This document shows positions 54,660-64,000 of a stretch of DNA of 64,000 nucleotides, piece by piece. The notes below the pieces were generated by a model. The model worked only from the letters and a program-made list of their open reading frames with translations. It searched no databases and was not told the origin of the DNA. Both the position numbers and the translations under genes were made by a program. Each line of letters opens with the position of its first letter. Positions within the stretch are counted from its first letter, which is position 1. The DNA comes from Galerina marginata (lineage: Eukaryota; Basidiomycota; Agaricomycetes; Agaricales; Galerinaceae): the NCBI GenBank assembly GCA_023014335.1, contig JAECYW010000015.1, positions 806,001 through 870,000 on the forward strand, in the 5' to 3' direction.

Positions 54660-55505
54660 CTACAAGTATTGAGGGAAGTCATCTGTAGAAAGTACCTCTC
54701 GAATATCTGGCAAAGTGTTCACAGCTTTTATCTCCCCAATTCCCAACATTTGTTGAAACTTTACAACTGCATCGGATCTATATTTGTATCGTTTACAGGA
54801 CGCCCCGTTAACACCTTGAAGATTGGGCGTGAGCTCATCCCTACTCGAATTATTAGGGTCACTACTCATTGCAAAAATCAAACAAACATACGTTCCACCA
54901 GCAAGGAAAAGTCCGGGCTCACGCCCGACAATAACCAGCTTCCAGCTACCGCGATCTGGGGTTTCTACGAAGGTCGTTACTGCGAGAACGAAGTATAAAT
55001 AAATTTTAGCCGCCCACCTGGATCCCCAGCCCGAAATCCACGGATAGTAGGAAGGTCCAGCTCAGAAAGCACGGTTGTGGTCGTGTTGATTTGGACCCTT
55101 GTTACAATCCCTGCCTTGAGGGCAGAAATAAAGTGAGTTCGAGCATCCTCTTCAAGCTCGAAATACCAGCTGACTCCACCCGAGATACCACTTGTATTTA
55201 ATTTTTGCTCGTCGCTATGGATTATGATTGTAACATACTTCAAACATACAATTTGCTTGACTCACTAGCCTTGGTGGACGCCGGGCGCCCTGCCGACCAC
55301 GACGCTGTACCAGCGAAATTTCTCGGGAGGCAAGTGCCTACAAGTGCAAGTACAACCTGCATTTAAACACTCGAACAGGAAGCGGGTACTGTCGCCTAAA
55401 AAAAATGAGCTATGAGTTGCCAAAGCTGAATACTAATCACCCGTCGAAATCAAAGTCGGTGTGCAAGAACAAGAATCCATATGTTTTGTTGAGCCTATAA
55501 AGCAG
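54660..55505 (-). CDS. Protein with two RNase H1 N-terminal/viroplasmin-like domains (5' end unresolved)
   Basis: Exons leftward: from about 55505 to 55441, 55266-55395, 55018-55237 and 54660-54979; introns 55396-55440, 55238-55265 (only 28 nt) and 54980-55017, all GT-AG and frame-preserving. Spliced, it reads KTYGFLFLHTDFDFDG, ECLNAGCTCTCRH, then FRWYSVVVGRAPGVHQGY, SGISGGVSWYFELEEDARTHF, ALKAGIVTRV. A second unit follows: SWKLVIVGREPGLFLAGG, LQGVNGASCKRYKYRSDAVV, ending at TAG 54660. The W-x-VV-x-GR-x-PG(V/L) start and the aromatic/EDA helix match the fold at the N-terminus of RNase H1 and in caulimovirus viroplasmin, which binds RNA:DNA or dsRNA. Agaricomycetes have many such proteins. The true start lies upstream and was not found. 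Confidence 0.5.
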
Positions 55506-57401
55506 GGTTATATTCTACTGCTGCTGAGACCACAGTGAAACTAACCTTTTGAGCGACTCGCGCGTAAGGAATTCACGAGATTTTGCGGGAGTGACCTGAT
55601 GGGGGCAATTCTCGATTCACCGCTCAATATCATGTTTATATATCTAAATTCCGGGGTACATCAAAAACATCCGGATGGGTAAGATATCCGTTATTGACCG
55701 TCCGTTGGTCCACGGTCGAGCACTTATCCCCAACGATGTTGCACCGAAAATCTCGGACCTCCTAAAAATGCATTTCTGGCGACGACCCCATCTAAGTGGC
55801 GTGTAATCGTAATAGACCCTCCTTTTTTTGAGCGATAGGCTCCCCTTTTCTGTCATGTCTATCGGAATTATTGTGATTTCCTCGTTGTCCATAAAATTTG
55901 GCTAGCTTCAGCTCCAATACCGATGGCTGCCGCCGTCCCTGATGTGCTAGCTTCGAGCCTTCGGCGCCCACGACAGTATCTCGGTTGATCCTGCTTGAGA
56001 AATTATTACGATAGAACAGCGCCGCGAGGGTGATGCTTTGATCATGATTTGAATTACTAAAACAAGTGTAGTGGTGGCCTAAGTTCTGCCTTTCAATAGC
56101 CCGCAGTTGTTTCCGGACCTACCAAAAGAAACTCGGATACACGCTTCAACTTCATTGGTCTGCCAACGAATTTCAGCCACTGGCAGTACTCACTACTTAT
56201 TACTGCGGTGCTAACCCTGAGCAATGCGAGCAACGGGCAATGTTGGCTAAATCTCCACGCAATAGATAATATTAAGGTTCGGAGCAGTAAGGGAAACTGT
56301 GACAGGAACCCGACATAAGCTCGTCTCTCCTGTATTCTCCAGAAAGTAGTGTGACATAAATTTATTTCGGCCTGGGAGGTGTCTGGAAATTATCGTTTTG
56401 CGGTTTAGCGGCGTCGTTTTCAAATCTTCCAGGGCTAGAGATTCGTTGCCACTTGCGGTAGGAGGTTGGCGGGAAATATAGCAGACAGAACCACACTTCA
56501 TAAAAACCTTTCTCTGAAGTGTGCCAACGACGAAAGGAAACAGATACTTAAGGAGCCTCCTTTAACATCCCCTCCTTTGTTTCTGCCAAATTTTCTGCCT
56601 GTGGAAACCAGAAGTACGGGAGCTCGGGGCACAATTTGCTTCAGTCGACCTATCGTGGTCGTTTGTTTCGGGCAGGACGGAATTAAACGCCGTCACACCG
56701 TCTGCGTCAGTGGGTGTCGGGGTTAGGTTTTGAGTTTCGGCGTCAAGAGCTGTATTTGGGAACACCACTGATCTTAGTCTATTCCATTCTGGGATATAAA
56801 CGCCCTAATTGGGATAAGTGTTGTGCCTAGAACGTCACATGGATAACCGCCGAACTTGCCACAACTTTACGCTATTCTATCGGGTCGTATTCCGTGTTTC
56901 TGTGGGTCGTCAGGGACTATGAGATAACAGCTTATTCGCCAAATGCCATTCTAAATCGGATCTGGTTCAAGTTGCCGTAAAAAAACTGACTTGACACAAC
57001 ACCTACACCGGCTTAAGCCCAGCCTGAACGCAGATGTAAAATCTGCGTAATTAGGAATTGTGAGTCAATAGAACTGGTTGAGTGCGCCGCCTTTAGAATC
57101 AACCCTATGCATACAGAAGAGTTTCTCTGGCGGCTAGCACGCATTTTAACTCGGTTTCATGCTTAGGGCTGTTCAAGTTTCTCGTCTTATTTGTGAATAC
57201 TTTCGATCCAAAGTCTCGAAGCAGGTTTTTATCAACCTTTCATATGCCATCTTTAGAAGATAGTGTCAAAAAAACAAAATGTGAATCCATAAATAATCAA
57301 TGAGACCGAAGAACATTAAGAAGCATGCTATTAGAGTCAAATACCTAAGAGTTCAACAAAATAAATAATGGAAGAAAGGCACTTTTGTCGTTAAATTGCG
57401 C
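55506..57401. other. No recognisable gene
   Basis: Minus-strand frames at 55644-55892, 56247-56501 and 56562-56768 have balanced composition and might be isolated exons (the second begins KCGSVCYISRQPPTASGNES), but I could not link them into a gene or recognise a domain. The 56800-57400 part is AT-rich intergenic sequence downstream of the nuclease gene. Confidence 0.4.
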
Positions 57402-59363
57402 CTAGTCCTCCGTTAAGTTGATAAATCCTAAGGAAACAACTTCTTTGTTTCCAGAACGTCGAAATGGCAGAGCCTCATCTTGAGTGAGATCAATAAAACC
57501 AAGTGAAACAACATCTCTATTGCTGGAAGGTCGGCGAGGCATAATTTCTTTTTTAGTGACATCTTTACGATCTTGCGACTGGTGGGAGACCCGACTTTGT
57601 GTACTCTAAGAAAGAAATGTTAGTAAAAACAAATAACTAATACGCCATGAACGGGGATCTACCTTTTTGTGCGTAAGCGAGTCAGCAACGACGTCTGCGA
57701 GAGTGGAATTGACCAGTGCAGTAGGAAGCGTGGCTGTGAAGTTGGAAAATGTGTCGATCAAGCCCTCAGCCCCTGAGGTACCAAGGTGCGAGTGGGGGTC
57801 GGGTCGTATTATACGTTCCAGTTGACCGCGAATATCCACGTCGACCAGGTAGGCCGGGGTACGCTGATTAACACTTTTGGATTTTCGCACATGAGAGAAA
57901 TGTTGTTTTGACAGGAGTGACGACCTTGACGAGTCAGTTGGTTGATTGAACTGAGGGAACCAACGTAATGAGCATCCAAATTGTGTAAAACGATTGAGCG
58001 GGATGCATACTTGTAGAATCTGCCTCACACAGACCCCGTTCCAAACCAAGCTCTTGAATTTTTTGAGGATTTCCTCTCTTCCTTCCCAACTAAATGATCG
58101 CTCACATAGCCGGAAGAGACATTCCAAGTCAGGCAAACGTGGAACCCATTCTGACGCATCAATCTGCCCAGCGGGCTGCGACAAGGTTACAGTTGGATGC
58201 ACGTAGTGGTTAAGAACATTAATATCTGGGAAACTGTCTGTGACAGATATAGCCACAGCAGGTTGGCGTGCCTCTAGATAACCGTGGACATTGGACAAAA
58301 GTTCAGTTCGAAGCGCGTGGCGCCAGTCAAGGAGAAAGTCCGGTAATTCTTGGACTGTAATTTCGCATGCAGCCAGATGTAAGGATTCGCCCAGGCCGCT
58401 GTATCGACCCAGATTATGAGCTGTCTTGATCCCGCATCCACGTAAACCCTAGTGACTAAGTCAGAAGAACGCAATGGCGGCGGAATTGCGAGTATGAGCG
58501 CGCACATTGTCATAATCGCCTCCACGGAGCAGCGCAATAAGAAGGAAGCCGCCGCTTGTGAGACGAATATTTTCAAGAGTTTCACAGTGTTCTGAAGAGT
58601 AGATTTTCACCTCGTCACTTTTGTTGGCTTGTCTACACCTGAATCAAAAATATTTTGAGGGGCAATAGTGGTGGGATACTTGTGGCTGACCTTCTAATGA
58701 CTATTTTAGCTCCGAAGATAAAAGCATCGCTGTCTTCCGTCATAATTGCCTGAAAATATTGAAGCGCGTTCAAGGAGGCCAGTTCTGCTTCTGCTTCTCC
58801 TGGAGCCTAAACAGACGCTCTAATCCAAGCTGCGCAATAAAGTAACTCCATTCACCATATGCGAATAGAACCCGAAGGCATCGATCATTTCGCGGAAACG
58901 CTTGGCTAACCAATTTTCACGACGCACTACTGCTTTTCCTCGTTTTCTTGCCGGACGGTATGGTCCATCAAAAACGAAGACGGGTGTGACAGTGCATTCA
59001 AGAAGGCCTGCTAGTCGGTAGAATAGCGTACGGAGTTCGGGGTTTTGGCCCATCTGTGCATGGCGACGGTGATGGAAGACTGCTTGACACTCGTTCATCC
59101 AGATGCTACTTATTATAAATATGGGAGGAACTTCGTGGAGAGAAATTTTGCATACCTCGCATCAATTCCCATAACTAGAGGCTTGATAGGCGTGCCATTC
59201 TGTTCACCCAGAATCAGGCTTTGGACGAGCAAGTAGTCCTTGAGGGAACGCTGCTCTGCCGCAGGTTCGAGGACCTGCACAAAGCTCACCACTGTAAATT
59301 CCAAGAATCAACGGGGAGTGCGAATATAATGATATATACCTTCCAAAGCTCATTAATGCCCAT
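57402..59363 (-). CDS. XPG/GEN1-like structure-specific nuclease, 8 exons, 523 aa
   Basis: Exons: 59340-59363, 59156-59274, 58856-59105, 58691-58806, 58506-58638, 58011-58448, 57663-57950, 57402-57605; introns 49-65 bp, all GT-AG; total 1,572 nt, an exact codon multiple. It starts MGINELWKVLEPAAEQ, the usual XPG N-terminus (Gly-2 free after Met removal). Metal-binding acidic residues appear intact: GIDASIW (D46), FVFDGPYRP (D94), APGEAEAEL (E135, E137), TEDSDAF (D156, D158), GGDYDNGLRGCG (D211). The family cleaves flaps or Holliday junctions; the single short arch region and GEN-type spacing favour a GEN-like member. The C-terminal exon has two hydrophobic-acidic motifs, GFIDLTQDE and GFINLTED, resembling SUMO-interacting motifs. 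The 58011/57950 intron is in frame and could be retained. Mutually consistent exons make this confident. Confidence 0.85.
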
Positions 59364-60688
59364 CTTCAGGAAATTTAAGGCGAACGGAAGGGGGGAAATG
59401 CGATGGAGAGGACTGTAAAAAAAAAAGGTCAGATATTGGTTTCATCTTTAACCTTGGCTGGCAGCACTCGAATCAATATCCATTTGGTTCATTTGGGAGC
59501 GCAGGTCGGAGAGTTCAACACTAGGCGGGGTTACTTACGCCGCAGGACACCGCCGGGTTTCACCATATAATGAGATCAATATGTCGTCTCCATTCGGCTC
59601 ACACGAAACACAACGGCGATGGCAAGGCTGTCGTTCCTCCACGTTGGACCGTTGGTTCCTCCTTGAATGTCTATTGTCTGGAACCATCGCCTATGTAATC
59701 CATGCACGGTAATCGAAAGGGAGAGGCGAGCAAAATTTATTTCCCTCGTTGATCAAACATTCATAACTTCGCCTCAATTTCGTATTTCATGCTCTGAGTC
59801 TTATCTCATCAAAGATGTTTCGGGGTCCTTTGATGAATGATGGGATCGATTATGGGGTGGACAGAACCTTCCCATATCACTGTTTCCCCGTCTCTCTCCC
59901 TTCTCGCCCTCGATCTCCTTTGTCCCACTGCTACCCATTGCATTCGCTGTTTATGCCGGTTGAGCACATATAATATGGTGAGTTTGGTTTAATACCCATT
60001 CCCCTGTAGCTCGAGTTTACCCTCTCGTAGCTCTGCCCTACTCATCTACGGGTGTATATTGTCTGCTCCTGAACTTTCCTTTGCACTTCGTGCTGCCGCC
60101 GCGAAGGCATTCATGTGGTTTGTTGTGGTGGATTTTGTGTAATGGCCTGGCTAATTGTCAATGTCTTCAGACACCGGGCGTTTCGGTGGATTCGCAGCTA
60201 GCAAAGCACTCCGCTCTCACCGTACAAGTAGGCGCGAAGTGAACCGCCGACATCCCCGAGCTATGGGAACCCAAGAGCAACGAGACAGCCACCCGTTGAG
60301 TTCGTCGTTTCCTTCATGATCACGGACGCCGGCTCTAAGCTGCTGGAGAAGGGTTGCTGGCTGTGCGATTGGGATGCGATTTGGGGCATTTCTTGTCTTG
60401 TTCGTGCGAAGGAATGCCGCGACATCGTCGTAAGTGGTCTGGTTGGTTCTGATTGTGTTCTTCTCATTTGCATTCTCCTCCCATATTTTGCAGTATGTTC
60501 TGAGATGCTCAGGCAGCTGTAAATGTTGCTGTAAGTCTTCGCATAGTTATCCTGTTTTAACCCACAAATGAGTCCTAACATCACATTGCAGCTAAATAAA
60601 TAGAACTTTTGACCGAGCTTAGACAGCACCGATGCTGTTGTTGCACTTCATTACCCTGGACACCGAGGCGGATACTGGACCCTTCGAG
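59364..60688. other. Upstream region of nuclease gene; no gene called
   Basis: The 5' flank of the nuclease gene contains an A-run (59416-59426) and CT-rich stretches near 59880-59930 that could be promoter tracts of a gene on either strand. Frames are short and I recognise nothing. Confidence 0.35.
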
Positions 60689-61207
60689 CTACCAACTTGG
60701 TCCTCTTTCAATGGAGAACAAGTCTATCTTCAGGGAAGGGGATTTCGACACGACAGTAGACGACAGTTCACTCGGAGGACGGATCCGGCAAATAAATTTA
60801 TGCCCACGTACGTCTCTCAATCGAGCTGTAAACCGACCGCTCTCCTTTTCTCCGCCGTTACGTTCGAATCTTGAACAGCTGATGACCGTCGAAGATCCAA
60901 GGGCCAAAACTGAAAAAAATAAAGAAGGAGGACTCGGCGGGTATAACAATAAATATAAGCTCACTTCAGCCAGTGTGTCTTGAGTGTCTTCAATAAGCAA
61001 CTGTTCTTGAATCGCGTATTTTCCAGCAGCCTCGATTTGGGCGGTCCATTGGATCATAGGAAAAATTGGGAACCGTACTGACCAAGAAATCAGTAATGAA
61101 GGTTCGAATTCAACGCAGATAAGAGTCCCGACAACAACGTAAAAGGAAGCCGCACGATGTAGTAATGAGACACACAGAGCACAATTTTGCATTGATTCAG
61201 GTACCAC
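60689..61207 (-). CDS. Possible gene fragment, minus strand, with one intron
   Basis: A 172-codon frame with balanced composition. A GTGAGC...TTTTTCAG segment inside it (about 60914-60970) looks like an intron, after which the reading ends with RGHKFICRIRPPSELSSTVVSKSPSLKIDLFSIERGPSW, a natural-looking C-terminus. Upstream, TLICVEFEPSLLISW and QIEAAGKYAIQEQLLIEDTQDTLAEV look coding. No domain is recognised. It could be the last exons of a longer gene whose start is unclear. Confidence 0.3.
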   Translation of the reverse strand: MVPESMQNCALCVSLLHRAASFYVVVGTLICVEFEPSLLISWSVRFPIFPMIQWTAQIEAAGKYAIQEQLLIEDTQDTLAEVSLYLLLYPPSPPSLFFSVLALGSSTVISCSRFERNGGEKESGRFTARLRDVRGHKFICRIRPPSELSSTVVSKSPSLKIDLFSIERGPSW

Positions 61208-64000
61208 GCAGGGAACCGCTTGATCCTTTCGAGAATCAGTGGAGATCAGGTCCTTGTGAGATAACTTTGGTGCATCATACTGCGTGCGGGACGTTGGACA
61301 ATCGTACTTTTGTGATTAACCAAGAAATTTGAAGGGAAAGGTGTGCGATGGATGTAGGGATCGAGACAAGGAGACGTGGAAAAGATGTTGCTAAGGGCAA
61401 AATTCAGAAGAACAAAGACAGTGGATCATACGACTCAATAAAAGACGAGCTCTTTATCAATCCACAGCGCATACTTTTCCCTTAATCCCACACACAGGGA
61501 TAAATTCAATATTCATTAACTCGCTCAATTGCTCAAATTTGGCAGGCCAATCCTCGCAAGGTCGGCAAGTAAATGTGTCCTCGTCCTGGGTGTGAGGGCA
61601 TCGGATGAGCGTGTGCGCGCTTAGGGTGGCGTTGGATGGAAATCGACCTCCTCCTTCGAGGTCTAGGAGCAAGTGGGAAGACCAGATGGCTGAGACGCAG
61701 ACGAGCGGGTTAGGCGATTAAGCATCAGCGAATCGGGATGCGCAGATTCCCACGACCTTTAGGTAGGTTTTAGGGACCTTTGGATTTCCTTTTCAGTGAA
61801 AAATGTGATCCACCTCCGCCCATGTGACATCTGTGACATAATCACATCGCGCATCGACAATCTTTTGATAACTGTACGGCCTTTCGCAGGCCGTTCGTCC
61901 CATTCAACCATGCCATTTTCCGCTTACAATGAAATTTTGTTAACGACCGTGAAAAAAAGGGAGTGGGCCCTGCCGGTGGTAACCGGCCCTACAAGCCTTA
62001 TTTGAAGAGGCGCTTCGGCAAAGCGGCTCACACGTGATTGCCACGAGTCCCCGGATCACAGTTCGACTTCTTCCGCCTTTTCTTCCTCCTCGTTTCCTTA
62101 TCCGTTTCGACGCCATACCACGTATACTATTACTTCTCTATAAACTAATCATTCTGAGTCTGTTATGGATCCAAGTTTCTATTCAATATAAACTGGCGGG
62201 CGATGCATGTGATACGCTTATGAATGTCAGTGACTAGCGACACCAATGCCTCTTCCTTATGAACGCAACCAGATATAAGCCATTGCTTTTCCAATCGACA
62301 CTTGCACGCTTATGCAGCTAGTTACGACTGAGCACTTGGACCAGTGCTCAACCACCTCTCACAAAAGGGAGCTTTCCGTCCAACCAATCTCAACATTCGT
62401 TTTGGTAGAGTTGACTGGGCAGATGGATTACGAGCAGGCTATGACTTGTGCTTACGGTACGTGTTGTCTGTTCCTATTATTTTTTTCCAGTTGAAACTGA
62501 CGTTTTTCCAGTTACCTATCCGTCCTTGAGGAGCATGATCGTCCAATTGTTCGACTTTCCTTGTCGCATGGCTTAGATTTTAGTTTCAACGTTTCGGATT
62601 TCAACCCCAACTTCAAGCTGATGCCTTCTCAAGTCTCCTTCCCGATGTTTTCTCAAGTCTCCCTCCCGAGTCTACGCCTTGAACGCAAGCTCCGGCTCTC
62701 CTGAATGCATTCATGGTCCAGCCCGTCGTGCATTTTTGCGACGTTGCTTCATCAACATCCGAGCTCCGCCTCCGCTTGCTGAGTCGATTCGGCCAGCAGT
62801 CGCGACGCAACGCACCTTCGCCAACAGCATGGCCACACGAACAATTACCGGAATGTGGCCTATCAGCCTCGCACAAGTCGAATCGGCGGAAGATGAAGGT
62901 TACGGCAAACCACAACGACTTCCTTCACACCCACACCTACAAGACCTCAAATACTGATACCCATACGACTTCAGCTTCCTACCTCGAACTATTTCTGTTC
63001 TTGGGGACCAGTTTACGGTTCAAGCAGCTCGGGTGTAGCCTCGCAATTTCACCTCCCATGGCGCGACCTATTACAGAGGACCGTTTCAGCACAATATCGA
63101 CTTCCATCAAGCTTGGACAGGCGGGAATTTTTGCGTTTGGTCGACATGGTTTGGGGGTCAGGAGACGAAGGAAGACTTCGAGGAGATCTGTCTCTTTACG
63201 CCAGCCCGGAGGTCATACGACCATTCAAAGTTCGAAGTCCAACAGGAGGGCGCTGATATCCTTCCTATCAGTCACGGTGCCGGGACTACTGAAGTTTTTA
63301 CTTGCAAGATGTACGTGTCTCTCTGGTTCTGTGTTCTGCAACTCGTTGTTGAACGTACGTTTTCCGCACTTCCAGAACCTCAACCTTTCCTCAAATTCGC
63401 CGTGCATCCAGGCCCTTGGACAACTACTGATTTTCGCACAACTGGATCCACAAGTCAACCATGTTCGGAATTCTACCCCACTCGGCCTTCTTCGATAGCT
63501 CTCTCCGCCGATCCTTGCGATCAACTGCCACGTCAGTCGTGGTCATCAACATAACCTCAAAAATCCATCATCATAACTATCGCCTGCGCAGCTCGAGCTC
63601 ACTTACTAGTGGCATAGAGTATACGCCTCGAGGCGGATTTAACGAAGATCTTTCATCTCGAGCCCAAGTTGTGGCCAACGACACATTCCTCATCCGTTTG
63701 TGAAACCTACGGCCAGTTAGCGGTACACACGCACGTCCATTCCATGCCGTTGCCGCCTCCTTTTTTTTTTCAGGTGCCGGCGCAAGATTGCAAGCTCATC
63801 GACTGCACAGTCGTCGGCCTCGCAGACCTGGCCTAGTACCTCGTACGATCGATGTTGGACGCTGCCAGCTGTCCTCTGCCTGAACACCTGGTTTACTAGC
63901 ACGCCGCCGGCAACTGTAAGGAGTTTCTCAGGCCGAAGCGGAGGTGGAAGTGGAGCAGGAAGAGGAGCAGGAGCAGGCGCAGGCGCAGGCGTAGGAGCAG
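61208..64000. other. No secure gene; scattered exon-like pieces and low-complexity end
   Basis: At 62344-62560 a plus-strand frame (KGAFRPTNLNIRFGRVDW, LRAGYDLCLR) joins across a GTACGT...TTCCAG intron-like gap (62458-62513) to YLSVLEEHDRPIVRLSLS, which may be exons of a lost gene. The 261-codon frame at 62713-63498 is Ser/Arg/Thr-rich and unconvincing. The last 60 bp is a GGAGCAGG/GGCGCAGG simple repeat. Confidence 0.35.

Noticed and set aside
62713..63498. 261-codon frame as a gene
   Set aside because: Ser/Arg/Thr-rich with no domain, and other frames in the same interval look equally plausible.
1..64000. CRISPR arrays, rRNA genes, prokaryotic operons or ribosome binding sites
   Set aside because: None seen; gene structure is eukaryotic with spliceosomal introns.

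Overview
The window looks like transposon-rich chromatin of a mushroom-forming basidiomycete (Agaricomycetes). The evidence is short 40-75 bp GT-AG introns, Ty3/gypsy elements with chromodomains, a KDZ-type transposase with CxC5/CxC6-like cysteine clusters, and fungal F-box and XPG/GEN-like genes. All calls are from reading the sequence; no database search was possible.

Layout. Positions 1-38.6 kb are almost entirely nested mobile elements. A long-inverted-repeat hAT-like element (1104-8790) sits in a second repeat (element C, remainder 8791-9333) and has itself received a foldback element (3065-4007) and a 9-bp-TSD Mutator-like element (5152-5975). Chromovirus A (9491-26178) carries chromovirus B (9826-16052) inside its 5' LTR and another hAT-like element (16942-22587) inside its gag gene; that hAT-like element holds an 8-bp-TSD MITE (20758-21435), and B holds a third hAT-like fragment (from 11781). 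Next come a scrap of a different gypsy integrase interrupted by a TA-flanked MITE, a second copy of element C (about 27.0-28.9 kb), decayed sequence with another MITE (30523-31203), and a 6.7-kb KDZ-type DNA transposon (31958-38645). Its single 8-exon gene reads open across 1,656 codons, so it is the best candidate here for an active mobile element. Every other element is broken or non-autonomous.

From 38.6 kb to the end the sequence is more host-like but gene-poor. Recognisable genes, all on the minus strand, are an F-box protein with a premature stop (46.6-48.2 kb), a gene with two RNase H1-N-terminal/viroplasmin-like domains (54.66-55.5 kb) and an apparently intact 8-exon XPG/GEN-like structure-specific nuclease (57.4-59.4 kb). 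The rest is decayed, with local tandem duplications and inverted repeats.

The nesting, target-site duplications and LTR pairs give a relative history: A inserted before B and before hAT-like element 2, yet B's LTRs have diverged more than A's, almost entirely by transitions. That and recurrent TGA codons where CGA would fit suggest C-to-T decay directed at repeats. The most novel-looking material is the GC-rich interior of the hAT-like elements, with perfect hairpins of differing sequence and a recurring GTTGATC/ATTGGCT module; an antisense accessory gene in chromovirus B; and a Pol III tRNA-like unit upstream of the KDZ gene.
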